Counted from the stretch's first letter, positions 43,001 through 47,791 are shown. The stretch is 64,000 nt of DNA from Hippopus hippopus (GCA_946811185.2 OX328099.1:14225859-14289858), one strand, 5' to 3'. Program-made: numbers and translations. Notes: generated from the sequence alone by a model not told the origin.

Positions 43001-45463
43001 GCTTTAACAACCCTAAGAAACAGTCCTATTGAAAACACTGCAGTAAAAAAAGAAAATGCTGGTAATCATTCCCAAAATGTTTTCTATCCAAATCAAAAAT
43101 TTTAAGCCTTATCTGATTTTTTGGCTGCAACTGCTTACAATCCTTTAACAATACTGAAATTTTGTCCTTTGGTATAGAGTTAAGTAAAGATGAGCTATGC
43201 TCTAGCAATAGGGGTTTTACTGTGCATGTATCTTCATGAAGCATTATACCAAGCAAGTCATCCCATTCTTATGGATCAATTTAATCTAGTAAGTCGAACA
43301 ATCAACTGCATCATGAGGTACACTGGTACTTTGACATGCAGAAAATTGACTAAAGTGGTTTGATCCAGGTCAGCTTGTGTGGACTGCACAGGCTGACCTG
43401 GGTCAATACTTTTTGCAGACACATCAAACCCCTTTTTTCACAGAACATGGTCAAATCTTTTTATGAATAAGTACAAAGGTAGTTGAAGTTAAACCGTAAT
43501 AATTGCTTCAAGGTACAATTAGTACAGTGCAGGCCATTTTCAAAGGTTCTCAAATCCTTTTAAATAAGGTGTGACACTTGCCTTTTGGCTCTTTATCAAA
43601 CAACAAAATTTTAGATTTGCAGAACTTTAAAGCAGTTGGAGATTAATATTTCAAAGTTGCTCAAAGGGTAATATTGACTCCAAAACAGTAGAAAAGATTG
43701 TAAGAAATGGAGAAAATACTGGTTACAAACAGTTCCTTCTTTTTCCTCAATGTTTTCAAAAGTCTTCTTCTTTTGGGTCATTAAAACATGGGATTGTGTT
43801 GTAAAGGGTTACAATCTGTATAAGACTGTAAAGATAGTTTTTAACAATGTAAGTTTTCATTGCGTACTTTTGATAGCTAGCAACATTGATATGAGCATTG
43901 ATATTCTGTAACTTGACACTTGTAAGTGATAAAAAGCCAACTTGATCAACATAGTCAATGAAACTGTAGAATATCATAAATTTTTGGGCTGCAACTGCCC
44001 AGTCTCAATAATGAGAAGCTATGGCGATTTTTTTCATATTTGGACATTTATTGTGCACCATACCATCTCAAGTTCATCTTGCATTTTCTGGTAACAAAGA
44101 TAGAGAGCTATACTGACTTTCAGTTTTGTAGATTTAATCTGTATTGCAGCAAAATGCAATTAACTTTTAGTAACAAACATGACCAAAGACAAATTATTAA
44201 ACCTTTCATCACCTAAAGAGCTTGTAGAAGTCGTTTATAAAATGTAAATCTCAGAAAAAAACTGACAAAATTTATTGTGTGCAGGGGCCATTTTGTGTTT
44301 TTCAAGGATGTAAACAACTCGAGTAACAGATCAATTGAACTGTTTTAAACTTGAGTAACTGATCAGTTGAACTGTTTTTTCTTATGTTCAGTGTTTAAAT
44401 TGAAAATATTTGTATTTCAAGCTAAGGATTATTGAATACGCAAGAAACAGGTACGTTCAAATCCTAGTTTTGTGCTCTATTTGTGAAATTCTGAGAGTTC
44501 AAACTTGCGCACAAAATCTGTGCGGAGATTTCAACTGTTTTTTTGTCTGAATCGTCTCTGTGCCCAGAGGTGACCAGTCAAAAAGTAACATCGCCTTTGG
44601 GGACAGTTATCTGTAGTAAACATCTGGCATGCCAATCTGTACAATGAATGGAGAGCTAAGATCTTTCTAAATTTCTGTAAAATACTATGGAATCATCTAA
44701 AATCGCGCTATATGGAACTTGGCGACCATTTTGTTTTTCTTGTTAGTCATGTGATACTGTCTCGAAATTGAGGCTGATGATGTCATACTGTTTATTAATA
44801 TTGTTATCGTCTGCGAAAATTGCAGGAAAATGAGGTTAAAATAGTCAAATCAACAAAGTTTAAAAACTCATTTTCAACACACGTCATTCCACTAACGCAA
44901 AAACCCTTGCCATAAAAACTATGAATCATTTCAAGACAAAACCATGTTTAAAAAATATTAACACTTCCATCAGGATTTCCTGATGATGGCTGTCAAATGA
45001 CCGTGTCAGCGAGGGATGTTTAAGGTCAGTCTCTTTCTAAAATGGTGGTTTATTCTCACTTTCTGCGAATATACCTGCATAACAAAATGGCTTCTCTGTG
45101 TCGAATGTGTTACGCTCACAAAAATATTTTTGTGAATATTTGAAAATAAATAGACATGTCTTGTACACTTGAAGGACATTAATTGTTTAACACATACAGG
45201 CAAGTGGAGTTTGATTTTTATCCCTGTAATTTAAGTTGCTAAACACCGAAGCTTAACATCGCGATTATCAGTGTGTCAAGGGTATATTCTATATGGTGTG
45301 TATGCAAGTCAGCTTTTTAAATTCCTTATCGACTTGATAATCAAGGCAAAATAGCAAAATTCTCACCGTTTGAGACAGAGTTGAAAAGTACTATGGCGTA
45401 AATCAAAAGGTGTTGCTCCTTTGAAACAACTATTGAAGTTGAAATTCTTCCATGATTTATCAT
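18276..45463 (-). CDS. TMEM8: TMEM8/PGAP6-like membrane protein, complete 11-exon gene
   Basis: Joined coding exons (minus strand, 5' to 3'): 45463-45367, 41957-41783, 40359-40152, 39959-offset exon at 38959-38820, 37739-37297, 27666-27344, 26158-25956, 24703-24558, 21003-20825, 19768-19505, 18647-18276. All have AG/GT borders, and lengths and phases join without a break to 849 residues, close to the vertebrate length (about 770). Order: signal peptide (1 to about 31); extracellular region with many N-glycosylation sites and a Ser/Thr-rich stretch (about 220-275); EGF-like module (about 540-585, ending CDCIAGWRGYGC); then a CREST-type multi-pass domain with SNLFF, FYHACD (His641, Asp644) and HSLWH (His774, His778). 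Known for the family: PGAP6/TMEM8A is a surface phospholipase A2 acting on GPI anchors. The retained His/Asp residues suggest activity, but that is inference. TMEM8A and TMEM8B cannot be told apart here. Introns are packed with MITE-A. Confidence 0.9.
18765..18870 (-). mobile_element. SINE fragment
   Basis: CCTTGCCAAAGGACACTCAGG ... AGAGCCAATACTTTAACCACC matches the body and tRNA part of the SINE at 1035. Confidence 0.4.
19028..19258 (+). mobile_element. MITE-A (F)
   Basis: ATAACCCTTTACCACACAATCC to ATGGTAAAGAGTTAA; middle GATGGAAGCGAGCATA is decayed. In TMEM8 intron 10. Confidence 0.87.
19505..19768 (-). CDS. TMEM8: TMEM8 exon 10: CREST membrane core
   Basis: Acceptor GTTTTTCAG, donor TGG|GTATGT, exactly 88 codons. 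Encodes FYHACD (catalytic-type His and Asp), [21 protein letters not shown] and a run of hydrophobic helices with YDRHGL. All are recognisable TMEM8 blocks. A MITE-A end lies 13 bp upstream of the acceptor. Confidence 0.95.
19783..19989 (+). mobile_element. MITE-A (F) abutting TMEM8 exon 10 acceptor
   Basis: TTAAAACTCTTTCACACACAATCC to TTTGTAAAGAGTTAA; left arm largely deleted (ACTGTTGGTAACCAGTA). Confidence 0.82.
19986..20212 (+). mobile_element. MITE-A (F), head-to-tail with previous
   Basis: Shares the TTAA at 19986. Core perfect, but its middle is GGTTACC, the form usual for the opposite orientation. Confidence 0.88.
20263..20353 (+). mobile_element. MITE-A (F), left half only
   Basis: AAATCTTTACCAAAGAATCCC to GAAAATGCTGGTTACC, ending exactly at the palindrome centre. 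Confidence 0.75.
20354..20522 (-). mobile_element. MITE-A (R), fused to the half copy
   Basis: Starts ATAATGCAAAATTTTAGACTGG, so the first 15 bases are missing; right arm lost (AATGCTCAGCACTTTC); ends GTAGTAAAGATTTAA. Confidence 0.72.
20640..20770. mobile_element. GAAAGTAACAC foldback relic
   Basis: TTTAGCCAATCAGAAATCTTG and AATAAGACTAAGAATGG ... GGTTGGTGAAT; the stem is mostly lost. Confidence 0.45.
20825..21003 (-). CDS. TMEM8: TMEM8 exon 9: end of EGF module and first membrane segments
   Basis: Acceptor ACTTACAG, donor ACT|GTAAGT. Encodes [10 protein letters not shown], then [22 protein letters not shown] and [14 protein letters not shown]. These are the best conserved TMEM8 membrane segments and include the Ser of the CREST pattern. 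Phase 0 at the donor leads into FYHACD of exon 10. Confidence 0.95.
21050..21312 (+). mobile_element. MITE-B next to TMEM8 exon 9
   Basis: CATACTCTGTGCTCTGTG to TTCCCAGAGCAATGTTCAA; GACCCAGGTCAGCCTGTGCAG kept on one side only. Confidence 0.75.
21670..21896 (+). mobile_element. MITE-A (F)
   Basis: AAACCCTTTACCAAACAAACC to CTTTTGGTACACAATTA; arms good, middle GCTAGTAAATAACA. Confidence 0.82.
21913..22116 (-). mobile_element. MITE-A (R)
   Basis: TTAACCAGACAAAAAAC to GTTTGGTAATGGTTAA; middle GCTGGTGGCGAGTA. Confidence 0.82.
22113..22327 (-). mobile_element. MITE-A (R), right arm shortened
   Basis: Shares TTAA 22113-22116 with the previous copy. After GAAAATGCTGGT it jumps to CCTTTTCCCACAATG, so the hairpin tip is deleted on one side. 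Confidence 0.87.
22341..23259. mobile_element. 919-bp element with TTAACGACGTATAT inverted ends
   Basis: Left end TTTACGACGTATATACA, right end TCATATACGTCGTTAA, an inverted repeat of about 14 bp bounded by TTAA (left copy mutated). Contains the palindrome at 22620. ORFs inside are short and unlike a transposase. Probably a non-autonomous TTAA-target element. Confidence 0.55.
22620..22690. repeat. palindrome with MITE-A-like stem but new tip
   Basis: ATTGTCGGAAAAGGAGAAAT ... ATTTCTCCTTTTCCCACTAT has the MITE-A stem, but the tip is CGCTCATATTGAGC. It lies inside the 919-bp TTAA element. Confidence 0.65.
23327..23554 (-). mobile_element. MITE-A (R)
   Basis: TTATCCCTTTATCACACAGC to GATAAAGGGTTAA; core nearly perfect. 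Confidence 0.86.
23657..23879 (-). mobile_element. MITE-A (R), tip lost
   Basis: TATAGCTCTTTACCAAACAAT to GTGGTAAGGGGTTAA; middle GAAAATGCTACCAGCATTTTC lacks the GGTT. Confidence 0.86.
24395..24545. mobile_element. GAAAGTAACAC foldback element
   Basis: TTGAAAGTAACACTACTTTAGCCAAT ... GTGTTACTTTCAA palindrome, outer ATTCACCAACC. Ends 13 bp from the TMEM8 exon 8 donor. Confidence 0.65.
24558..24703 (-). CDS. TMEM8: TMEM8 exon 8: EGF-like module
   Basis: Acceptor TTATTTCAG, donor GCAG|GTACAT. Encodes KCDREP and the cysteine pattern [13 protein letters not shown]...ACDCIAG, completed by WRGYGC in exon 9. That is the single EGF-like domain placed just before the membrane domain in TMEM8A/B. The donor GTACAT is weaker than the other donors in this gene. 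Confidence 0.92.
24786..25013 (+). mobile_element. MITE-A (F)
   Basis: TTAACTCTTTACACACAAACCC to TTTGGTAAAGTGTTAA, 228 bp; middle GCTGGTACACAGC. Confidence 0.88.
25018..25238 (-). mobile_element. MITE-A (R)
   Basis: TTAACTCTTTTATCGAAACAAC to TTTGGTAAAGGGTTAA; right arm cut to CCAGCTTTTCCTGC. Confidence 0.86.
25235..25437 (+). mobile_element. MITE-C
   Basis: TTAACCCTTAGACCACTG; arms AGTGTAAATCAAAATATCAG and GTCTAATCTTGATCTACACT. Shares TTAA with the MITE-A before it. Confidence 0.7.
25438..25660 (-). mobile_element. MITE-A (R), right end decayed
   Basis: AACTCTTTGCCAAACGACAAAA through a good core to TTCAACAACTTATACC. Confidence 0.8.
25690..25955 (-). pseudogene. two decayed copies of TMEM8 exon 7 3' part
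   Basis: CCTGACTAAGGATAGAGTA (25869) and CCCCTGACTCAGGATAGGG (25725) repeat the exon text at 26002, with offsets of about 135 and 142 bp. Copy 2 has lost the GTGAGT donor (GTAGAT); copy 3 keeps only the region for [10 protein letters not shown]. Confidence 0.65.
25956..26158 (-). CDS. TMEM8: TMEM8 exon 7: ectodomain, with decayed copies on both sides
   Basis: Acceptor AATGTCAG, donor GG|GTGAGT. Encodes [14 protein letters not shown] and [15 protein letters not shown]; the latter matches the conserved 'IPYPe..nWYlsl' block just before the EGF module. Phases (0 in, 2 out) join exon 6 and exon 8 exactly. Degenerate partial copies of the exon's 3' part lie downstream (25690-25955) and of its 5' part upstream (about 26240-26400); none keeps both splice sites. 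Confidence 0.88.
26240..26400 (-). pseudogene. two decayed copies of TMEM8 exon 7 5' part
   Basis: GCAAACAAAAATGGACAACTG at 26252 and GTGAAGATGTGCAACTGTATG at 26373 echo GCAAACAAAGGTGTACAACTG of the exon (26122). Confidence 0.55.
26399..26847 (+). mobile_element. MITE-A (F) carrying a nested foldback element
   Basis: TTAGCCCCTTGCTGAACAATCC to CTGGTAAAGAGTTAA; split at 26451-26668 by the GGATAAGGCACC element. Without the insert and one TTAA it is about 231 bp. Core perfect. Confidence 0.87.
26455..26664. mobile_element. foldback MITE with long inverted repeats, TTAA-flanked
   Basis: GGATAAGGCACCTTAATGGG at one end and the inverse of GGATAGGGCACCCTAATGGC at the other; the arms match for about 85 bp, so nearly all of its 210 bp is a hairpin. 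TTAA on both sides (26451-26454 and 26665-26668). Confidence 0.82.
27022..27252 (+). mobile_element. MITE-A (F), decayed core
   Basis: CTAACCATTTACCTAACAATC to ATAGTAAAGAAATTC; left arm replaced by TTATCAATTAGCTAAGAG. Confidence 0.72.
27344..27666 (-). CDS. TMEM8: TMEM8 exon 6: ectodomain
   Basis: Acceptor TATTCTCAG, donor GAG|GTAGGT. Encodes [11 protein letters not shown] and later [27 protein letters not shown]. The latter matches the membrane-proximal TMEM8 segment in which reduced beta strands precede the second extracellular repeat. Phase 1 in, phase 0 out. The upstream intron is about 9.6 kb and carries most of the large repeat elements. A MITE-A lies 24 bp upstream of the acceptor. 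Confidence 0.9.
27691..27889 (-). mobile_element. MITE-A (R) next to TMEM8 exon 6 acceptor
   Basis: TAAACCCCTTAATACCAAAC to TTGGTACAGGGTTAT; right arm lost after AATGCTCCTTAATACC. Confidence 0.8.
27886..28024 (+). mobile_element. MITE-A (F), multiply deleted
   Basis: TTATCAACCTTGGTG, core TTTTGTTAACCAATTTTCTCC, then GACAAATCTGAAATTCTG to TTATTTGGTACTAGG. Confidence 0.7.
28081..28303 (-). mobile_element. MITE-A (R), decayed
   Basis: CTAACTCTTGACCAGGGGACA to TTTGGTAAAATGATAA; middle GCTGCTTGCCAAAA. Confidence 0.72.
28374..30655 (-). mobile_element. MITE-A (R) interrupted by a 2-kb HLE
   Basis: TTAACCCTTCACCATATGAT to GTGGTAAAAGGTTAA. Left arm stops at AACATTGTAGAAA (28496) and resumes AAAAGAGAAAATGCTGG after 30546. 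Confidence 0.85.
28497..30546 (+). mobile_element. hairpin-led element (HLE-B) with 162-bp tandem core
   Basis: Starts ACAAGAGCGGCAAATTGTCGC (21 bases minus ends form a GCGGCAA/TTGTCGC hairpin), followed by ATACGCCCGTC, whose inverse GACGGGCGTAT ends the element after a second hairpin CCCGTCTTCGACGGG. Core: roughly ten degenerate units of 162 bp (GCACTCCGTA at 30061, 30223, 30385). The period is a multiple of three, so unit translations repeat as pseudo-ORFs. No transposase. Resembles pearl/Helitron-like non-autonomous elements of bivalves in layout (tentative). Confidence 0.75.
30768..30808 (+). mobile_element. HLE 5' end, cut by a MITE-A
   Basis: ACAAGAGGGCCATTATGGCCC, then TGTATCACTCCACTGGC, then TTAA of the inserted MITE-A. 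Confidence 0.65.
30809..30939 (+). mobile_element. MITE-A (F), right half missing
   Basis: TTAACCCTTTACCACACAAATC through the core (GACAACATGTTGTCAGCG middle) to TTTCCTACCCTATC. Confidence 0.78.
30941..31050 (+). repeat. direct repeat, left copy
   Basis: GTGCTAGCTCTGGCCCAAGT to AAGTTTGGCTTAAAA, about 105 bp, repeated at 32309-32412. The pair brackets the HLE at 31128. Confidence 0.7.
31128..32308 (+). mobile_element. HLE with about 155-bp tandem units, 3' end missing
   Basis: Starts ACTAGAGGCCCATGAGGGCC. Six units marked by AAACAAGAAATGGAAATTTT about every 155 bp. Stops without the usual AGCTAAAA end, exactly where the second direct repeat begins. Confidence 0.7.
32309..32415 (+). repeat. 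direct repeat, right copy
   Basis: ATGCTAGCTCTGGCCCAAGT to AAGTTTGGTTTAAAA; about 90% like the left copy. Confidence 0.7.
32420..33830. other. CpG-richer, MITE-poor interval in TMEM8 intron 5
   Basis: Unlike its surroundings it has many CpG, an AATCGACAATT-type short repeat (32911-32998) and small ORFs (minus 32880-32656, minus 33243-33040) with no family I recognise. The second ORF runs into a MITE-A tail at 33110. Could be an old insertion or an alternative promoter. Confidence 0.35.
33025..33115 (+). mobile_element. MITE-A 3' tail fragment (F)
   Basis: AATCATTTAAGCTACATTC to CCAGTCAAAAAATTTGTC. Confidence 0.65.
34025..34054 (+). repeat. A homopolymer (about 30 bp)
   Basis: An uninterrupted A run directly before the HLE start at 34055. 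Confidence 0.9.
34055..35343 (+). mobile_element. HLE with about 167-bp tandem units
   Basis: Starts ACAAGAGGGCCAAGATGGCC and TCGCTCACCTGA; ends TCAGGTGAGCTAAAA. CTCACCTGA and TCAGGTGAG are an inverted pair. About five units marked by AGAATTTTTAAGAATTTCTT. Confidence 0.75.
35690..36058 (+). mobile_element. HLE 3' part
   Basis: Unit-like sequence (TTGCCATGGCAA) then ACGGACAGACGGACACACG, the hairpin CTGGCCTTTGGCCAG and the end TGGAGCTAAAA. Confidence 0.6.
36061..36905 (+). mobile_element. MITE-A (F) split by an HLE
   Basis: TCTTAACTAAAAGGGTCCTG to GAGAAGAAAAACTCTTAAA, then the HLE, then ACTGTACTTAAAAGAGAAAATG to ATGGTAAAGAGTTAA. Confidence 0.72.
36115..36737 (+). mobile_element. HLE nested in MITE-A
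   Basis: Starts ACTAGAGGCGCTTGAGCGCC. Ends with ACGCACGCACGCACGGACG-type repeats, the CTGGCCTTCGGCCAG hairpin and TGGAGCTAAAA. Two or three tandem units containing TTGCCATGGCAACCAG. Confidence 0.75.
37010..37080. mobile_element. MITE-C palindrome core
   Basis: GGACAATGTAGATCAA ... TTGATCTACATTGTCC. Confidence 0.6.
37100..37283 (-). mobile_element. MITE-A (R), right arm deleted
   Basis: TTTCTCTTTACCAACAATAAAAT to TTTGGCAAAGGGTTAA, 13 bp from the TMEM8 exon 5 donor. Confidence 0.78.
37297..37739 (-). CDS. TMEM8: TMEM8 exon 5: ectodomain with Ser/Thr-rich insert
   Basis: Acceptor ATCATTTCAG, donor A|GTGAGT. Starts [14 protein letters not shown], then a low-complexity Ser/Thr-rich stretch of roughly 50-60 residues with several N-x-S/T sequons (NCS, NGS, NTT, NST, NTS, NCT, NHS), then [13 protein letters not shown], another beta-sandwich-like 'WyvqV' signature. 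The Ser/Thr stretch looks mucin-like and is the main source of extra length compared with vertebrate proteins. A MITE-A ends 13 bp beyond the donor. Confidence 0.9.
37852..38032. mobile_element. MITE-A, symmetric form
   Basis: Both ends are the CACACAATC type: TTAACCCCTGTACTAAACAATCC at left and GGTTGTGTGGTTCAGAGTTAA at right, with CTTGAGG / TTCAGAGTC halves. The whole 181 bp is thus one inverted repeat around GCTGGTCACCAGC. The GCATTTGCAGA half is absent. Confidence 0.8.
38543..38776 (-). mobile_element. MITE-A (R)
   Basis: CTAACTCTCCACCAAAATTAC to TTTGGTAAATGATTAA; core perfect apart from GCTGCTTACCAGC. Confidence 0.86.
38820..38959 (-). CDS. TMEM8: TMEM8 exon 4: ectodomain
   Basis: Acceptor ATATTTCAG, donor AG|GTAAGT, 46 codons plus two bases. 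Starts GFNQKC, fitting the 'KGL..eC' junction of TMEM8 proteins. It is too short and lacks a Met at its start, so it is visible only by splice-site reading. The phase-2 end joins A of exon 5 to give Arg. Confidence 0.88.
39030..39262 (+). mobile_element. SINE body (tRNA head missing)
   Basis: GGATTGATGAAAGTCACTGTG, TTTATGTGGGAAAGTAG, GGAAAGCATGTATAGGT, GATATAAGTGAAATAATG: same order as at 46214, 51870 and 57480. Confidence 0.65.
39375..39467 (-). mobile_element. MITE-A right half (R)
   Basis: TTTCTCCTTTTCCCACATTG to GTGTGGTAAACTGAAGGGTTAA. Confidence 0.75.
39489..39692 (-). mobile_element. MITE-A (R)
   Basis: TTAACCAAAATATTCAAATTAAAAGC to GTAGTAAACAGTTAT; core GAAATGCTGGTTACCAGCAT. Confidence 0.8.
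39876..40098 (-). mobile_element. MITE-A (R)
   Basis: TTAACTCTTTACCAAGCGAC to ATGGTAACGGGTTAA; left arm tip shortened (AAAGAAGACTGGCTACCAGC). Confidence 0.87.
40152..40359 (-). CDS. TMEM8: TMEM8 exon 3: ectodomain
   Basis: Acceptor CATTTCAG, donor AAG|GTTGTT. Contains [13 protein letters not shown] and [13 protein letters not shown], matching the conserved 'h-G-yPv' and 'GpWfvaahLP' segments of TMEM8 ectodomains. It ends in IEQK at phase 0. A MITE-A begins only 16 bp upstream of the acceptor on the gene strand (40376), so the branch point probably lies inside the element. Confidence 0.9.
40376..40606 (-). mobile_element. MITE-A (R) abutting TMEM8 exon 3 acceptor
   Basis: TTAATACTTTACTGGAAGAC to CAGTAAAGGGTTAT; middle GGTTACCATCATTTTC. 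Confidence 0.85.
40690..40850. mobile_element. GAAAGTAACAC foldback element
   Basis: GAAAGTAACACCATTTGG ... GTGTTACTTTCAA, outer GGTTGGTGAAT. Confidence 0.65.
40982..41201 (-). mobile_element. MITE-A (R)
   Basis: CTAACTCTTTACTATACAAC to TGTGTGGTAAAGGATC. Confidence 0.84.
41340..41460. mobile_element. MITE-C core, decayed
   Basis: ACTATGGATCACAATCAGAC ... GTCTGATCTTGGATTTGCATA. Confidence 0.5.
41533..41748 (-). mobile_element. MITE-A (R)
   Basis: GGAACTCTTTACTGAATGAC to GTACGGTATTAGGTTAA; middle GCTGGTTATTAGC. Confidence 0.82.
41783..41957 (-). CDS. TMEM8: TMEM8 exon 2: N-terminal ectodomain
   Basis: Acceptor CTCTTTTAG, donor AT|GTAGGT. Encodes the start of the mature ectodomain, including [14 protein letters not shown], which parallels the 'lFrFrVP' segment of vertebrate TMEM8 proteins. 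The frame stays open only if the donor GTAGGT is used; reading on meets TAG at once. A MITE-A ends 34 bp into the downstream intron. Confidence 0.88.
41958..42623. other. TMEM8 intron 1, unassigned part
   Basis: No repeat or exon recognised; splice phase of exon 2 is satisfied by exon 1 at 45367. Confidence 0.45.
42624..42853 (-). mobile_element. MITE-A (R)
   Basis: TTAACTCTTTACCACACGGC to GTCGTAAAGGACTAA, 230 bp, core nearly perfect. Confidence 0.88.
42977..43183 (+). mobile_element. MITE-A (F), right arm lost
   Basis: TTACCCTTTACCAATCCATTCC to TTTGGTATAGAGTTAA; after GCTGGTAATCATT comes CCCAAAATG. Confidence 0.82.
43192..43455 (-). mobile_element. MITE-B with best inner palindrome
   Basis: TGAGCTATGCTCTAGC to CACAGAACATGGTCAA; TTGATCCAGGTCAGC...GCTGACCTGGGTCAA. 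Confidence 0.8.
43586..43812 (-). mobile_element. MITE-A (R)
   Basis: GGCTCTTTATCAAACAACAAAATT to GTTGTAAAGGGTTAC; middle ACTGGTTACAAACAGT. Confidence 0.8.
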
Positions 45464-46193
45464 AATTGGCCAGGAAAGAGTTCTTATTAACCAAATAGTT
45501 TCTAGTTTAATCAATCTTCATGTTCTTTTTCTCGAGTTTCTGGTTTGACAGATAACCTTCATTTAAGAGAGGATTTTTCTTTCTTTAAAGTAAGGGCAAT
45601 GTTTCTAAGTTGTAGTAAAGGAATTTAACTCCCCACACGGAATGGTAATCACATTCAAAGTCTGTCTTACAAGTACGTTTACTTTTTTAAACAGTTTTCT
45701 TTAAATTCAAACTCGGTTGCATCAGGGATCGTATATCCCTGGTTGCATAGACAGTAGAAATACTCTAGCAGAATGATTTTTTTTGTCCAAGCACATGATG
45801 ATGTTTTCACACTCGATCCCCAAAATCGCTTTCAAAAACGGGAGATGGGAAGAACCCACTTGTTAGCTGTACAGACCTGTCTATTTACAGTCAGGGGCCA
45901 AAAGTATTTCATCATATGTCTATTAGATCTAATTCCCATAGACTTAAATACTTGTTCAGTGTGCAAAAAAATTATTTAGCTGATTCTGTTCATGCAACTA
46001 GAGAAGGAAAGCTATATATACTGATTGAAAGCGGGGTCAACTGATCGAGTTATTTTTACCGATTTAAGCATGCATTATGAACTTCGTTGGCGGGAAAAAT
46101 AGAAATTTAGCACAGAGACGTTATTGACGTCGTTTCGGAAAATTGATTTTTCCCCCCAGTAAATGTTTTGTTGTAGTTGACGTTGACGACCAG
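43813..46193. other. MITE-poor interval around the TMEM8 start
   Basis: About 2.4 kb with only TMEM8 exon 1 and no recognisable MITE-A, -B or -C, although these occur about every 500 bp elsewhere. Probably holds the 5' UTR and promoter of TMEM8. I see no conserved core-promoter element that I would defend. Confidence 0.5.
45367..45463 (-). CDS. TMEM8: TMEM8 exon 1: start codon and signal peptide
   Basis: Thirty-two codons plus one base, donor G|GTGAGA. The hydrophobic run LLIYAIVLF followed by NSVSN fits a secretory signal peptide with cleavage near the exon end. The leftover G joins AT of exon 2 to make Asp. The ATG at 45463-45461 was chosen because it is in frame, precedes the hydrophobic core and gives the phase exon 2 needs. 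This is the least conserved exon, so an additional non-coding 5' exon is possible. Confidence 0.7.
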
Positions 46194-46405
46194 GTTGCCC
46201 GTCTAGCTCAGTTGGATTCATGCCTCTGTCACCGCTGACCATTGTTCTAGATAACGATGGTTATGTGGGAAAGAAGTCATTTGCATGGGAAAAACTATAG
46301 TGCAAAGTACTAGTAAATGAAACTCCGAGATTGGATGCATTGGCCACCGCGATACAAATGAAATAATGTTGAAAGCAACATTAAGCACCAAACAAACATG
46401 CAAAT
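46194..46405 (+). mobile_element. SINE with partial tRNA head
   Basis: GCCCGTCTAGCTCAGTTGG (A box), then directly TCACCGCTGACCATTG, TTATGTGGGAAAG and GATACAAATGAAATAATG. The B box is deleted. Confidence 0.65.
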
Positions 46406-46514
46406 GCATCAATAGGCCTATTGGTACAAAACCTTTCGTCTAGCTGGTAGTCTGTTTCTTGTACGTTTTCCTATGAAATCTAGGCAAAACATGTCTACGT
46501 ATTCACCAACCATT

Positions 46515-46744
46515 CTAAACTCTGAACCAAACGGCAAAATTTCAGACTGGTCCAAATTGAAAGCATTTGTAGACGACAAATTAAAGGTGGCACAAATGAC
46601 AAAATTTGTCCTCGAAAGGGTAGAAAACCTTGTAGGAATAGGAGAAAATGCTGGTTACCAACGTTTTCTCCTTTACCCATAATGTCTTCAAAAACTTTCT
46701 TTCTCAGTGTCGTTAAAAGTCGGCATTGTGTGATACAGTGTAAC
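46515..46744 (-). mobile_element. MITE-A (R)
   Basis: CTAAACTCTGAACCAAACGGC to GTGATACAGTGTAA; core GCTGGTTACCAACGTTTTC. Confidence 0.86.
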
Positions 46745-46951
46745 ACTTATCCTGCTAAATAACTGGAACGAAACGTTCAAGCGGATAGTAAAAACCCAAA
46801 TGTTGCTATTTCAAAGGTATTTTGGGGGAAAAGATATCTCCTTATGGGACAGTGAAGGTCCAAAACCAGTCTGCACGTTCTGTGCAGTCTGATCTTGATC
46901 TACATTGCCCGCAAAAGGTCAGTGAGTCACGCTTAGCAGCGTAAGAGTTAA
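46741..46951 (+). mobile_element. MITE-C, best preserved
   Basis: TAACACTTATCCTGCTAAAT to TTAGCAGCGTAAGAGTTAA: inverted ends with TTAA. The palindrome's right arm CTGATCTTGATCTACA is intact; the left is altered. Confidence 0.78.
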
Positions 46952-46952
46952 G

Positions 46953-47105
46953 AGCATTCTTTGTCTTATGCTGAAGATTTTCAACATTTGGAAGAAAGAA
47001 AACCAGTCAGAAGTTGTGTTTCTTTTAAACTTAGAAAATTCTGGAGAATAATAAGACTGAGATTATTCATAGGAATGCGGACCCTGGATTCACTAAACAA
47101 CACCT
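46953..47105. mobile_element. GAAAGTAACAC foldback element, decayed
   Basis: CCAGTCAGAAGTTGTGTTTC and TTAGAAAATTCTGGAGAATAATAAGAC. Confidence 0.5.
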
Positions 47106-47195
47106 TATCTGAATCATAGAAGTTTGTTCGCCCATGGATAGGAATACGCCCCAATATGCGTAAGATCGTTAAAAAAAATGTATATCAGCAGAGCA

Positions 47196-47224
47196 GCAGC
47201 AGCAGAAGAAGAAGAAGAAGAATG
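47196..47224 (+). repeat. (GCA)n(GAA)n microsatellite
   Basis: GCAGCAGCAGCAGAAGAAG and further GAA units; no gene context. Confidence 0.85.
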
Positions 47225-47440
47225 GAATGTTTCTGCTAGGACGACAAAGCAGCTCCTGCGGTCGATCCCTCCCCACAACTGCCCTGTTATACCTTTGAAA
47301 AATGATAACTCCCAACAGGGATCTTATACAGGGATCTTATATACAGTGTATATACGATCCCTGCTCCCAACAGTGGGCAACACATTATCTATTAAAAAAA
47401 AAAATACGGTGTTTTAACGACGCCGAGTTCAGTTATTAAA

Positions 47441-47572
47441 CAGCATTTTTTTCCTCTTCCGAAAATGTTTTTAACCTTGCATTAATAAATCCCGCCTTTT
47501 GAGACTCATTTAATTTATCATTTGCAAATGTGTATAATATGGACATGTCTAAATTTTTGTAGTTTAGTAGAA
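47441..47572 (+). mobile_element. MITE-A right half (F)
   Basis: ACAGCATTTTTTTCCTCTTCC to GTAGTTTAGTAGAATAAA. Confidence 0.65.
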
Positions 47573-47783
47573 TAAAAGAGGTCAGACTCATATATATAAT
47601 GCCACTCATCAGCCTGTGAAAGTGTTAAATAGTTTTATGCGCATAGGGGTTGTGCCTCTAGACTGTCATTTGGGGCGCAGCAAATGTTATTGTTGCGAAA
47701 TCGCTTTCAATGCAACTGAAGTGGGCGAAATTAAAGTCGGTTTACTCAACCTAACTGAACCAGTCTGCTACAGCAAAAACTAA

Positions 47784-47791
47784 TGACGTCA
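47784..47791 (+). promoter_or_regulatory. perfect CRE-like palindrome TGACGTCA upstream of LYPLA
   Basis: An 8-bp CREB/ATF-type site about 150 bp before the LYPLA start codon, with a second TGACG at 47811. The surroundings are low in transposons and richer in CpG than the introns, as expected near a promoter. Function is inferred from motif and position only. Confidence 0.35.
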
